Assembly (NCBI GenBank): GCA_963715255.1
Contig: CAVQRN010000004.1
Span: 248,001 to 312,000 of the forward strand
DNA from: JAHEEL01 sp963715255
GTDB taxonomy: Bacteria > Actinomycetota > Acidimicrobiia > Spongiisociales > UBA5794
DNA: 64,000 nt
Reading direction: 5' to 3'
Positions 7,859-17,539 of the stretch are shown here, piece after piece (the first letter of the stretch is position 1; every line of letters begins with the position of its first letter). The position numbers and the translations under genes were made by a program. A model generated the notes under the pieces. That model had not been told where the DNA came from, searched no databases, and saw only the letters and a list, made by a program, of their open reading frames with translations.

Positions 7859-8946
7859 ACCGGGGCATCCGTCTCGGGCGGATCCGTGGCGTCGAGGTTG
7901 TTGCGGATGTGTCGGTGTTCGTGATTGCTGCAGCGATGGTGTGGGTGCTGTACATCGATATCGGTATCGCATATCCGCAGACGGATCCCGCGTTCGCAAC
8001 GGCTATCGCGATCATGGCGGGGGCACTCTTCTTCCTTTCGGTGCTGGTTCACGAAGCAAGTCACGCCGTACTCGCGAGGCGTCGCGGACTTCGTGTGCGC
8101 CGGATCCAACTCCTCGCATTCGGGGGGTATACGACGATCGATGGGAAGGCTGAACACCCGTCAGACGAATTCCTCGTGTCGATCGCCGGACCCGTGGCGT
8201 CTCTTGCGGTGTCGGGTGTTGCCTGGCTGGTCGCCGCCATCGCAGGGGGCGTACCGGAGGTGCAATCCTCGATCCGTTTTCTCGCGTTCGCGAATCTCTT
8301 CATCGCTGTCTTCAACCTCTTGCCCGGGTTCCCCCTCGATGGAGGCCGCGCGCTTCGTGCCGCCGTGTGGCACTTCAAGGGAGATCGCGTGAGAGCGACC
8401 GAGGTCGCCGTGGCGGCAGGTCGGATCTTTGGCTGGATCGTGATCGGCGTGGCGACCGCTGCTGCGTTGACAGGCTTCGACCCTTGGGCGCTGTTGTGGA
8501 TCATCTTGGGGTGGTATCTGCTCCGCAGCGCAGAGGTGGCGGGCCGACGAGAGCGACTTCTTGTGCGAGTGGATGGCTTGGTCGCGGGCGACGTCATGCG
8601 CAAGACCCCGGATCCGGTACCGGGGGAGATGCTCGTTGGAACCGTCGTCGACCTCTTTCAGATCGGCGTCCGGCTCCGATCACTCCCCGTGGAAGTCGAC
8701 GGCAGGATCCGAGGTGTCCTGGGTGAGGCGGAACTCGATCGGCTCTCTCCGGCCCGCCGGGTCTCGATGCGTGCCTCTGCGGCGATGGCGAAGATCGGGC
8801 CAGGGGACGTGATCGACGTGCGCATGCCAGTCGACGCGATGGCGACCCGTCCCTCCGGCAAGACCGGCCGTTTTGTGGTCGTCGACGCGGGAAGAGTCGT
8901 CGGAATCATCGAAGGCGCGGACCTGGAGTCCGTGGTGAAGCAGTAG
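7855..8946 (+). CDS. Site-2 protease family (M50) membrane metalloprotease with CBS-like tail
   Basis: An intramembrane zinc protease of the M50 family, 363 aa. The HEASH motif (H66, E67, H70) lies in a transmembrane helix. The second conserved motif, NLLPGFPLDGGR near residues 154-165, carries the third ligand D162. Five or six hydrophobic helices span residues 20-230. The last 120 residues look like a CBS-domain pair (GDVMRKTPDPV, VVDAGRVVGIIEGADLE). The start is GTG at 7855, in a GTGA overlap with tsaD. The substrate is unknown. Relatives cleave anti-sigma factors or signal-peptide remnants. Confidence 0.88.
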   Translation: MNRGIRLGRIRGVEVVADVSVFVIAAAMVWVLYIDIGIAYPQTDPAFATAIAIMAGALFFLSVLVHEASHAVLARRRGLRVRRIQLLAFGGYTTIDGKAEHPSDEFLVSIAGPVASLAVSGVAWLVAAIAGGVPEVQSSIRFLAFANLFIAVFNLLPGFPLDGGRALRAAVWHFKGDRVRATEVAVAAGRIFGWIVIGVATAAALTGFDPWALLWIILGWYLLRSAEVAGRRERLLVRVDGLVAGDVMRKTPDPVPGEMLVGTVVDLFQIGVRLRSLPVEVDGRIRGVLGEAELDRLSPARRVSMRASAAMAKIGPGDVIDVRMPVDAMATRPSGKTGRFVVVDAGRVVGIIEGADLESVVKQ

Positions 8947-8998
8947 ATCACCCGATCCGTGCTGCTGTCCCCGCTGCCGATCCGACGATCTCGTCGAC

Positions 8999-9025
8999 CT
9001 GGCACTCTTCGTTCACGAGTGCCAG
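8999..9025 (+). promoter_or_regulatory. CIRCE operator (HrcA site) before groES
   Basis: CTGGCACTC and GAGTGCCAG form a perfect 9-bp inverted repeat with a 9-nt spacer, the CIRCE pattern bound by the heat-shock repressor HrcA. A further half-site, TGGCACTC, lies at 9040-9047. A -10-like TAGCAT at 9034-9039 puts the operator over the -35 region. hrcA is not in this window. Confidence 0.93.
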
Positions 9026-9083
9026 AATCGTGCTAGCATTGGCACTCGTAATGACCGACTGCTAGAACTGAAGGAGGAGTCGG

Positions 9084-9371
9084 ATGAACTTGAAACCTCT
9101 GGGCGACCGCATCGTGGTGAAGCCCCAGGAGGACGAGGAATCTCGCACCCCGAGCGGCCTCGTGATACCGGATACGGCCAAAGAGAAGCCGCAACTCGGC
9201 GACGTACTCGCCGTAGGCCCGGGTGAGATCAAAGATGGGGAGCGAATTCCCATGGACGTCAATGTCGGAGACGTCGTCTTCTATTCGAAGTACGGCGGCA
9301 CCGAAGTGAAGGTCGAGGGTGTGGATTATCTGATTCTGTCCGCCCGCGACGTTCTCGCTGTTCTCGCCTAG
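9084..9371 (+). CDS. groES: Co-chaperonin GroES
   Basis: A 95-aa co-chaperonin that caps GroEL. It begins NLKPLGDRIVVKP, ends DYLILSARDVLAVL, and has the mobile-loop region DEESRTPSGLVIPDTA. The start is ATG at 9084 after the strong ribosome-binding site AAGGAGGAG. It sits 12 bp ahead of groEL in a heat-shock operon controlled through the CIRCE element. Confidence 0.98.
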   Translation: MNLKPLGDRIVVKPQEDEESRTPSGLVIPDTAKEKPQLGDVLAVGPGEIKDGERIPMDVNVGDVVFYSKYGGTEVKVEGVDYLILSARDVLAVLA

Positions 9372-9383
9372 GAGGCTCACCAT

Positions 9384-11030
<1,647 letters not shown>

Positions 11031-11034
11031 ACAA

Positions 11035-11152
11035 CAGCAGACGGCTGACAGTCAACAGCTGACAGCTTTCAGCCAGACAGAGAGGGGCGGTCCGCGAGGG
11101 CCGCCCCTCCTGCGTTCCTGCTCTCCTGATCTACTGCTCTACTGACCTACGC
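11035..11152. repeat. Degenerate 7/8-nt repeat tract between groEL and the GNAT gene
   Basis: Before the hairpin there are copies of CTGACAG and CAACAGC. After it come CTACTG-type units (GATCTACTGCTCTACTGACCTAC). On the minus strand these units encode the last residues and the TAG stop of the GNAT gene. Confidence 0.6.
11082..11109 (+). terminator. groESL terminator hairpin
   Basis: GAGGGGCGGTCC pairs with GGGCCGCCCCTC (one G-U pair) around a GCGA tetraloop, 51 bp after groEL. There is no clear U-tract. It also faces the end of the convergent GNAT gene. Confidence 0.8.
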
Positions 11153-11745
11153 AGTATCTCTTGGTCGGCGAGCTGGTCGCGGACGGTCGGCCACTCGTCC
11201 TCCAGCAGGCTCCATGAGGTGTGGTCGAGCCAATTGATGCCTACCTTCACTTCGTCGCGCAGTGTGCCCTCGAGGGTGAAGCCGAGACGCTTGGCGATGC
11301 GATCGGACCGTTCGTTGCCGACGGCGATCCTGAGGACGATCTTGTGATAGTCGAGCTCCTCGAATCCGACCTGGATCGTTCGCGCGGTGACTTCGGTACC
11401 GATGCCTTCGCCGGTGAGATCCGAGCGAACCCAGTATCCGATCTCGCCGACGCGGTTCGCCGGGGAGGTGGGCCAGACGGAGATGTTGCCCACGTGGAAG
11501 TCGGGTTCGTCGGGCAGACGGATGGCGAAGTCGAACGCGCGGGCGTCATTCCATGCCGACGCCGAGTCACGGATGAATCGATGAGCGACCGAGCGGTTGT
11601 AGCCGATCGCCCATGGAAGCCACTCCTCGAGTTCCGGCAGTGAGGCTTGGACGGCATCGTGCATCGGACCCACATCGCGACGACGAAACGGGCGAATGAT
11701 GAACCGCGGCGTATGCCGCGGTCGGCTGTGGAGATGCTGCGCCAT
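11131..11745 (-). CDS. GNAT family N-acetyltransferase (RimJ/RimL-like)
   Basis: The product is a 204-aa acetyltransferase of the RimJ/RimL type, which acetylates N-terminal residues of ribosomal or other proteins. It opens with FIIRPFRRRD. The mid-region has GEIGYWVRSDLTGEGIGTEVT (acetyl-CoA binding), and the end has LRIAVGNERSDRIAKRLGF. The acceptor is unknown. Its last six residues and TAG stop come from an intergenic repeat tract. The ATG at 11745 is 7 nt after TAGTCT, implying a leaderless transcript. It is divergent from the Nudix gene with only 31 bp between start codons. Confidence 0.85.
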   Translation of the reverse strand: MAQHLHSRPRHTPRFIIRPFRRRDVGPMHDAVQASLPELEEWLPWAIGYNRSVAHRFIRDSASAWNDARAFDFAIRLPDEPDFHVGNISVWPTSPANRVGEIGYWVRSDLTGEGIGTEVTARTIQVGFEELDYHKIVLRIAVGNERSDRIAKRLGFTLEGTLRDEVKVGINWLDHTSWSLLEDEWPTVRDQLADQEILRRSVEQ

Positions 11746-11752
11746 CGAGTGC

Positions 11753-11770
11753 AGACTACCGACGTATGCT
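11753..11770. promoter_or_regulatory. Back-to-back leaderless -10 elements of the GNAT and Nudix genes
   Basis: TAGTCT on the minus strand (11753-11758) lies 7 nt from the GNAT ATG. TATGCT on the plus strand (11765-11770) lies 6 nt from the Nudix ATG. Each gene's -35 region must lie in or next to the other gene. Confidence 0.5.
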
Positions 11771-11776
11771 CTCGTG

Positions 11777-12310
11777 ATGGAAGTATGGGATCGACTCGAG
11801 CGACTTTCGCCGGTGGCATCGCCACCGGAGGCACGCTACGCAGTGCTTGTTCCCCTGTATGAGGATGCAGAAGGAACGAACCGGGTTATCTTCACGCGAC
11901 GTCCCGAGCACATGCGGACCCACCCTGGAGATGTTGTGTTCCCCGGGGGTGGTCGGGAGGATGACGAAGACGCCGTCGCTACCGCGAAACGAGAGGCATG
12001 GGAAGAAATTGGGCTTCCGCCGGCGAATGTCGTCGAGATCCTCGGCGGGCTCACGCCGGTGTCGACTCGCGATCGCACACGACTCATCGTTCCGGTCGTG
12101 GCCAGGGTCGATCGACCGGATGAACTGATCGCGGATCCCGCCGAGGTTCACAGCATCATCGAGCCACCGGTCGATCACCTGCTCGATGAGGCCCGATGGG
12201 TCACCCAGGAGTGGCACGGTCACGAACTGTGGTTCTACGAATTCGAGGAGGGAACGTTATGGGGCGCCACGGCCTTCATGGTGAGAGAGTTGTTGGAGTA
12301 CTTGAGATGA
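11777..12310 (+). CDS. Nudix hydrolase, CoA-pyrophosphatase type
   Basis: A 177-aa Nudix hydrolase. The Nudix box is complete: GGGREDDEDAVATAKREAWEEIGL matches G-x5-E-x7-RE-x2-EE-x-G. The context PGDVVFPGG and the segment TPVSTRDRTRLIVPVVA resemble bacterial CoA diphosphatases (NudL), which split CoA into phosphopantetheine and 3',5'-ADP. ATG at 11777 is preferred because TATGCT ends exactly 6 nt upstream. GTG at 11774 is the alternative. The exact substrate remains an inference. Confidence 0.85.
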   Translation: MEVWDRLERLSPVASPPEARYAVLVPLYEDAEGTNRVIFTRRPEHMRTHPGDVVFPGGGREDDEDAVATAKREAWEEIGLPPANVVEILGGLTPVSTRDRTRLIVPVVARVDRPDELIADPAEVHSIIEPPVDHLLDEARWVTQEWHGHELWFYEFEEGTLWGATAFMVRELLEYLR

Positions 12311-12312
12311 CG

Positions 12313-12400
12313 ACAGGCCACAGGCCACAGGCCACAGGCGGAGTCCCGGTGGCCCTCAGTCTTCTGTCACCTGCTGCCTGTGCCCTGTTGCCTGTGGCCT
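12313..12400. repeat. Inverted tandem array of CCACAGG units
   Basis: The 5' arm has three or more copies of the 7-nt unit CCACAGG. The 3' arm holds complementary CCTGTGG/CCTGTTG units. The arms can form an imperfect hairpin. The array starts 2 bp after the Nudix stop. Confidence 0.85.
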
Positions 12401-12425
12401 CATGTCGCGTGGAGGACACAGCCTG

Positions 12426-13835
12426 ATGCCAGAACCACCGCTTCAGCGCTCCTACCACATGTCTACCGACGACTTCCGTCGGTACGGGTACGAGGTGATC
12501 GACTGGATCGCCGACTATCTGGAGTCGGTCGGTGATCGGCCGATCGTGTCGGAGGCCAAGCCGGGGGAGATACGGGCGATGGTGCCCGGTGTCGCTCCCG
12601 AGCAGCCCGAGACGTTCGATGCGATTCTGCAGGATCTCGACGAGATCGTCATGCCGGGCATCACCCACTGGCAATCGCCGGGATGGTTCGCATACTTCCC
12701 GGCCAACACGTCGCCGCCGTCGATTCTCGGGGAACTTGTTGCCGCGGGTCTCGGAGTTCAGGGAATGCTGTGGTCAACGAGTCCGGCGGCAACTGAGATC
12801 GAGGAGGTCGTCGTCGATTGGCTGGTCGACCTACTCGGACTCCCGGAGTCGTGGAAGACAACCGGCCCCGGTGGGGGTGTCATCCAGATGAGCGCGTCCG
12901 ACTCCACGCACACAGCTCTCGTCGTCGCAAGGGAGCGTGCGGTCGGGGAGACCGGGAAGATGGTCGTCTACGCCTCAGAGCAGGCGCACTCGTCGGTCGA
13001 GAAGGGAGCGAGGGTCGCCGGGTACGGCCACGTGCGTCTCGTCCCGGTCGACGATCGATATGCGATGCGTGCCGATGCATTCGAGGCAGCGATAGAGACC
13101 GATATCGCGGCTGGTCTGATTCCGGTCGCCGTCGTCTCAGCCGTGGGCACGACGGGAACGACAGCCGTTGACCCCGTCCGAGCGATCGGAGAGATCGCCC
13201 GGTTCCACGGTCTCTGGCACCACGTGGACGCTGCATACGCAGGAACCGCAATGACATGCCCTGAGTTCCGTCACTATCAGGACGGACTCGAACTCGCGGA
13301 CTCCTACACGTTCAACCCGCACAAGTGGATGTTCACGAATTTCGATTGCTCGCTCTTCTACGTTGCCGATCGCACGCCGCTCATCGGTGCACTGAGCATC
13401 TTGCCTCCGTACCTTCGGAACGAAGCATCGCAGTCGGGAGAGGTCATCGACTACCGCGATTGGCATGTCCCACTCGGTCGGCGGTTCCGTGCTCTCAAGC
13501 TCTGGTTCGTTCTCCGTTCCTACGGTGCCGAGGGGATCCGGCACCATGTCCGTGAGCACGTTGCCCTAGCCGCCACGTTGGCCGAGCGAGTCGAGGGCCA
13601 TCGTTCCCTGGAGCTCATCGCGCCCACGCCGTTCGGACTCGTGTCGTTCCGCCATACCGACGGGGATGAGGCGACCGACGCTCTGGCCGACGAAATCAAC
13701 GCATCCGGGTGGGCATATGTGACCCCGTCATCGATCGACGACCGAAGGTTCATCCGAGTCTCGATAGGTCAGACGAATACCACAGCCGAGCATGTGGACC
13801 GGCTCTGGGAGCTGATTCGAGAAGGAGCGGAGTAG
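12426..13835 (+). CDS. Pyridoxal-dependent aromatic-L-amino-acid decarboxylase family protein
   Basis: A 469-aa group II PLP decarboxylase similar to DOPA/tryptophan/tyrosine decarboxylases. The PLP lysine is K300 in FNPHKWMFTNFDCS. H188 in SEQAHSSVEK stacks on the cofactor, and D268 in HVDAAYAG binds the pyridine nitrogen. The N-terminal MVPGVAPEQPE and HWQSPGWFAYFPAN are typical of this family. ATG at 12426 follows GGAGG by about 10 nt. The TAG stop is also the first unit of a GTAG repeat array. The product amine (tryptamine, tyramine or phenethylamine) cannot be told. Confidence 0.9.
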   Translation: MPEPPLQRSYHMSTDDFRRYGYEVIDWIADYLESVGDRPIVSEAKPGEIRAMVPGVAPEQPETFDAILQDLDEIVMPGITHWQSPGWFAYFPANTSPPSILGELVAAGLGVQGMLWSTSPAATEIEEVVVDWLVDLLGLPESWKTTGPGGGVIQMSASDSTHTALVVARERAVGETGKMVVYASEQAHSSVEKGARVAGYGHVRLVPVDDRYAMRADAFEAAIETDIAAGLIPVAVVSAVGTTGTTAVDPVRAIGEIARFHGLWHHVDAAYAGTAMTCPEFRHYQDGLELADSYTFNPHKWMFTNFDCSLFYVADRTPLIGALSILPPYLRNEASQSGEVIDYRDWHVPLGRRFRALKLWFVLRSYGAEGIRHHVREHVALAATLAERVEGHRSLELIAPTPFGLVSFRHTDGDEATDALADEINASGWAYVTPSSIDDRRFIRVSIGQTNTTAEHVDRLWELIREGAE

Positions 13836-13893
13836 CCGAGTAGATCAGTAGATCAGTACTGCTCCACTTGCTACTGATCTACTGATCTACTCT
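13833..13893. repeat. Inverted tandem array of GTAGATCA units (perfect hairpin)
   Basis: The 5' arm GAGTAGATCAGTAGATCAGTA is complementary over 21 bp to the 3' arm ending in CTGATCTACTC, with a 13-nt loop. It overlaps the decarboxylase stop, and its 3' end contributes TACTCT (13888-13893), 7 nt before the nnr ATG. Confidence 0.92.
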
Positions 13894-13900
13894 TCGGTCC

Positions 13901-15316
13901 ATGGAACCGCTCATCACACCCGCCGAATCGAATCGTCTCGACATGGCGTCTGACGATCCGCCTGCGCTGCTCATGGAGCGGGCCGGTCTTGGGGTGGCGT
14001 TGACCGCGGTCGAGATGGGAATCGGATACGGGGATCGAGTGATTGTTCTGGCCGGTCGGGGGAGCAACGGCGGAGACGGCTACGTGGCCGCGAAACACCT
14101 CTCCCGGCGCGGGGTTCAGGTGACGATTCAATCGCTCGGATATCCGAGAGGGGACGGTTCTCCGGCGCGGGCGGCGGCTATTGCCGCAGTACGTGCAGGC
14201 GTTCGCGTCGAGGTGCTGGGCCGGCCGAAGTCGGCCGACCTGATTATCGACGCCATCTTCGGCGTTGGCTTCCGGGGTTCGTTGCCGGAGGTTGTCGTTC
14301 CGTGGACACGTCTCGACGTTCCTGTGCTTGCCGTCGATGTTCCTTCGGGGCTCGATGCCACCACCGGAGTCGTCGAGACTTCAGCGTTCTACGCCGATGT
14401 GACGGTCACCTTCCAGGCAGCAAAGACCGGCCACCTGCTCGGCGAGGGACCGGAGCGGAGCGGAGAGTTGTTCGTCGTGGACATCGGGCTTGATGAGCCT
14501 CGTCCGGAGTTGATGCTTTGCGAGGAGCTCGACGCTCCCACACCGGTGCGTACTCGTCATGCGCACAAGTGGTCGGTTGGCTCCGTGGCGGTCGTCGGCG
14601 GATCACCGGGCATAACCGGCGCCGCCATGCTCGCGGCCCGATCGGCCCTCTCCGCCGGAGCGGGTGCTGCGACGGTGATCTGTCCCGGTGCGCTCCAACC
14701 GATCTACGCCGCGCTGGACCCCGGCGTGATGAGCCGGGGAATCGGGAGCGGCAGCAGTTTCACTCTCGACGATGTCGACGACGTACTTGCTGCGGCGGAT
14801 CGCTACGACGTGCTTGCGTTGGGCCCAGGTCTTGGGGCCGTCGATCAGAGTTTCGTCAACGCGTTGCTCGACCGCTGGGACGGGCCGGTCGTGCTGGATG
14901 CGGACGGCCTGAACGCCCTGGACGGCTCGGCCCCCCTCTCAAGAGACAACGACATCATCATCACTCCGCACGGAGGCGAGTTCACTCGACTGACCGGGAG
15001 CGACCCGACGCATTCTGCGGCGCTGGAGCTGGCTCGGGAACGTGGGGCGGTCGTGCTTCTCAAAGGCAATCCGACGTTCGTGGCCGACGGCACCAACACG
15101 TGGGTGATTACATCGGGAGGTCCGGAACTCGCCACGATCGGTACCGGAGACGTACTGACCGGGATGGTGGCAGCGTTCGTGGCGGGCGGCCTTCCTGCGG
15201 AGATCGCGGCTCGATCCGCTGCCTATCACCACGGTGCAGCCGGAGCTCGCTTGGCCCTATCGGAGACGGTAACGGCGGCGGATCTCGCATCCGAGATCGG
15301 TCGCCAGGTCCGCTGA
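13901..15316 (+). CDS. nnr: Bifunctional NAD(P)H-hydrate epimerase / ADP-dependent NAD(P)H-hydrate dehydratase
   Basis: Repairs hydrated NAD(P)H. The product, 471 aa, fuses two domains. An N-terminal YjeF_N epimerase (residues 1 to about 200) has GRGSNGGDGYVAAKHL and VDVPSGLDATTG. A C-terminal YjeF_C/ribokinase-like dehydratase (about 215-471) has HKWSVGSVAVVGGSPG and the nucleotide motif IGTGDVLTGMVAAF. The length and order match the usual fused enzyme. ATG 13901 lies 7 nt after TACTCT, which is part of the preceding repeat array. Confidence 0.94.
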   Translation: MEPLITPAESNRLDMASDDPPALLMERAGLGVALTAVEMGIGYGDRVIVLAGRGSNGGDGYVAAKHLSRRGVQVTIQSLGYPRGDGSPARAAAIAAVRAGVRVEVLGRPKSADLIIDAIFGVGFRGSLPEVVVPWTRLDVPVLAVDVPSGLDATTGVVETSAFYADVTVTFQAAKTGHLLGEGPERSGELFVVDIGLDEPRPELMLCEELDAPTPVRTRHAHKWSVGSVAVVGGSPGITGAAMLAARSALSAGAGAATVICPGALQPIYAALDPGVMSRGIGSGSSFTLDDVDDVLAAADRYDVLALGPGLGAVDQSFVNALLDRWDGPVVLDADGLNALDGSAPLSRDNDIIITPHGGEFTRLTGSDPTHSAALELARERGAVVLLKGNPTFVADGTNTWVITSGGPELATIGTGDVLTGMVAAFVAGGLPAEIAARSAAYHHGAAGARLALSETVTAADLASEIGRQVR

Positions 15317-15341
15317 TGTTTTGAGTAGAAAGGCACACTCG

Positions 15342-15779
15342 ATGAAGAGACCAGCATTGTCCGCTGTCGTTGTGGCGCTTGCGTTGTTGGCGGGAGCCTG
15401 CAGCAGCTCGGGAAGTGACGGCATCGTTGTGGATGATCCGTGGGGGCGTTCATCACCAGAGGTGGCGAACAACGGAGCGTTCTACATGACGCTCAAGGGC
15501 ACCGACGTTGCTGATCGGCTCGTCTCTGCCTATGCGTCCGTCTGTGGAGCCACCGAGCTGCACCAGACGATCATGGCGGACGGCGTCATGAAGATGCAGC
15601 AGGCCGAGGGTGGCATCGAGATCCCCGCCGGCGGCGAAGCGGTGCTGGAGCCCGGCGGCTACCACGTGATGTGCATCGACAAGAATGTCGAATTCAAGGT
15701 CGGAGACATCATCCCGGTCACGCTCACGTTCGAGACCGCGGAGATGCAGACCGTGGACGCGGAGATTCGGGAAGGGTAA
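15342..15779 (+). CDS. PCuAC-type copper chaperone lipoprotein
   Basis: A 145-aa exported copper-binding protein that delivers Cu(I) to cytochrome oxidase in characterised relatives. A lipoprotein signal peptide ends in LLAGAC (C20). The copper motif H-x10-M-x21-H-x-M is represented by HQTIMADGVMKM and HVMCI. DPWGRSSPEVANNGAFYMTLKG is the family's N-terminal strand. The ATG at 15342 follows AGAAAGG. No oxidase genes are in the window. Confidence 0.9.
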   Translation: MKRPALSAVVVALALLAGACSSSGSDGIVVDDPWGRSSPEVANNGAFYMTLKGTDVADRLVSAYASVCGATELHQTIMADGVMKMQQAEGGIEIPAGGEAVLEPGGYHVMCIDKNVEFKVGDIIPVTLTFETAEMQTVDAEIREG

Positions 15780-15858
15780 CGCGTCCCGAGCCGCGAGCGA
15801 TGTGCCGTGAGCCGTGCGCGGTATCGACGACCGACTGCGTCGCCCGGGACGGTCCGGA

Positions 15859-17421
15859 CTACGGAGCGTTTCTCAGCAGCCCCACGACGAGTCCCTCACA
15901 TACCGCTCGCCACGACGCGTCGATGATGTTCTGGTGCACCCCTACCGTGCCCCAGGAACCGTCGGCGTCGCTGTGGCGACAGAGGACGCGTACCCGCGCC
16001 GCCGTCCCGTCGGATGAGTCGAGGTCGCGAACCCGGTAGTCGGTGAGATGGATGTCGGCGAGATGCGGGTAGGCATCGCAGAGGGCAGAGCGCAGCGCCC
16101 CATCGATAGCTGCGACCGGTCCGTCGCCCTCGCTCGTCGTCACGATCCGCTTGCCGTTCACGTGAACCTTCACCGTGGCTTCGGCGGTGACTTCACCATC
16201 CCGATGTTCGACGAAGACCCGGTAGGACTCCATATCGAAGAACGGCTGTTTCCACCCCTGCACCTCGCGGGCAAGCAGATCGAACGAGCCCTCTGCGGCC
16301 TCGAAGTGGTACCCCTCGTGTTCGAGCGTCTTGATACGATCGACGATTGCCTGTGCCTCCTCAGGGGAGAGGTCGAGACCGGCTTCCTGAGCTTTGGCGA
16401 GGACGGTCGACCGTCCGGCCAGTTCGGAGACGACCGTTCGTGTCGAATTCCCTACGGACTCCGGCGGAAGATGCTCGTACGCATCTGGTCGACGCGCCAG
16501 AGCCGATGTGTGCAGACCGGCCTTGTGCGTGAAGGCCGACGTTCCGACGAACGGCTGGTGATCGTCCAACGTGAGATTGACCAACTCGGCGATGTGATGC
16601 GACACCCTGGCCAGGTGGGGGAGCCGATCGGGCGGAATCGTCTCGTACCCCATCTTGAGCGAGAGATTAGGGATCACCGAACACAGATCGGCGTTGCCGG
16701 TTCGCTCGCCGTACCCGTTGACGCAACCCTGCACCTGCGCGACCCCTGCGTTCACCGCGGCCAGGCTGTTGGCGACGGCGGTCCCGGAGTCATTGTGGAA
16801 GTGGCACCCGAGCACTGCATCTGGGATCGTTTCTGCGACCTCTCCGACAATCCGCTCCACGTCGTGGGGAAGCGTGCCCCCGTTGGTGTCGCAGAGAACG
16901 AGCCGCTCTGCGCCGGCGTCATGAGCGGCATGCAGCGTCGCAACAGCGAATCCGGGATTGGCCCGGTAGCCGTCGAAGAAGTGCTCGGCATCGAAGAAGA
17001 CTCTCCGTCCGGCCGAGCGAAGGTGCTCGACCGAATCAGTGATCATCGCAAGAGCCTCCTCAGGTTCCGTGCGTAGGGCGTGTTCGACGTGGTAGTCCCA
17101 GGACTTGCCAACCAGGCACACCACTTCGGTGTCGGCGTCGATCAACGCGGCCAGTTGCTCATCGTCGGCCGCAGACCCGCGCGGGCGGCGCGTCGATCCG
17201 AATGCGACGAGGGTCGCGGTTGAGAGTTCGAGTTCGGTGCGTGCTCGTTGGAAGAACTCGTCATCCTTCGGATTCGCCCCGGGCCACCCGCCTTCGATGT
17301 ACGCGACCCCGAGGTCGTCGAGGAGGCGACTGATCTCCAGCTTGTCTCCAGCCGTCAGCGAGATCCCCTCCTGCTGTGTGCCGTCTCTCAGTGTTGTGTC
17401 GTATATCTCGATGGTGGTCAT
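15859..17421 (-). CDS. cimA: (R)-citramalate synthase
   Basis: Condenses pyruvate and acetyl-CoA to (R)-citramalate, the entry to threonine-independent isoleucine synthesis. The product, 520 aa, has the DRE-TIM barrel opening IYDTTLRDGTQQEGISL and the metal site GCHFHNDSGTAVANSL. QVQGCVNGYGERTGNADL and HKAGLHTSA are typical of CimA rather than LeuA. The C-terminal 150 residues form the regulatory domain that binds isoleucine in homologues. The N-terminal GGWPGANPKD supports CimA/LeuA2-type specificity. Upstream is a leader peptide and terminator that probably tie expression to isoleucine supply. Confidence 0.93.
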   Translation of the reverse strand: MTTIEIYDTTLRDGTQQEGISLTAGDKLEISRLLDDLGVAYIEGGWPGANPKDDEFFQRARTELELSTATLVAFGSTRRPRGSAADDEQLAALIDADTEVVCLVGKSWDYHVEHALRTEPEEALAMITDSVEHLRSAGRRVFFDAEHFFDGYRANPGFAVATLHAAHDAGAERLVLCDTNGGTLPHDVERIVGEVAETIPDAVLGCHFHNDSGTAVANSLAAVNAGVAQVQGCVNGYGERTGNADLCSVIPNLSLKMGYETIPPDRLPHLARVSHHIAELVNLTLDDHQPFVGTSAFTHKAGLHTSALARRPDAYEHLPPESVGNSTRTVVSELAGRSTVLAKAQEAGLDLSPEEAQAIVDRIKTLEHEGYHFEAAEGSFDLLAREVQGWKQPFFDMESYRVFVEHRDGEVTAEATVKVHVNGKRIVTTSEGDGPVAAIDGALRSALCDAYPHLADIHLTDYRVRDLDSSDGTAARVRVLCRHSDADGSWGTVGVHQNIIDASWRAVCEGLVVGLLRNAP

Positions 17422-17437
17422 GATGCTGCTCCGGATA

Positions 17438-17465
17438 GAGAAAACCCCCCGCTGGGCGGAGGGTT
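17438..17465 (-). terminator. Attenuator terminator in the cimA leader
   Basis: On the minus strand AACCCTCCGC pairs with GCGGGGGGTT (one G-U) around a CCA loop and runs into TTTTCTC, a classic intrinsic terminator. It lies between the leader peptide and the cimA ATG, so default transcription should stop before cimA. Confidence 0.88.
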
Positions 17466-17468
17466 ACG

Positions 17469-17492
17469 GGCGCACACGGGTTCGTGTGCGCC
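17469..17492 (-). promoter_or_regulatory. Second hairpin of the cimA attenuator
   Basis: GGCGCACACG and CGTGTGCGCC form a perfect 10-bp stem with a 4-nt loop. The stem begins at the last base of the leader peptide's stop codon. A ribosome on the leader would mask it. Whether it acts as pause or anti-terminator structure cannot be settled by eye. Confidence 0.75.
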
Positions 17493-17530
17493 TAGGTGAT
17501 GATGATCGTGGCGGTCGCTGAGTCGGTCAT
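17492..17530 (-). CDS. Isoleucine/threonine-rich leader peptide of cimA
   Basis: A 12-codon frame on the minus strand reads MTDSATATIIIT and stops at TAG. It has three consecutive Ile codons (ATC) just before the end and four Thr codons. This is the composition expected for a ribosome-mediated attenuator sensing isoleucine-tRNA, and it precedes an isoleucine-pathway gene. A terminator and a second hairpin follow immediately. The start lies about 3 nt after the predicted transcription start, so it is probably translated without a Shine-Dalgarno sequence. Confidence 0.85.
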   Translation of the reverse strand: MTDSATATIIIT

Positions 17531-17539
17531 GGGTCGGTG

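Noticed and set aside
13833..13893. CRISPR-like repeat array
   Set aside because: Units are only 7-8 nt, directly adjacent with no spacers, and often inverted. No cas genes are present.
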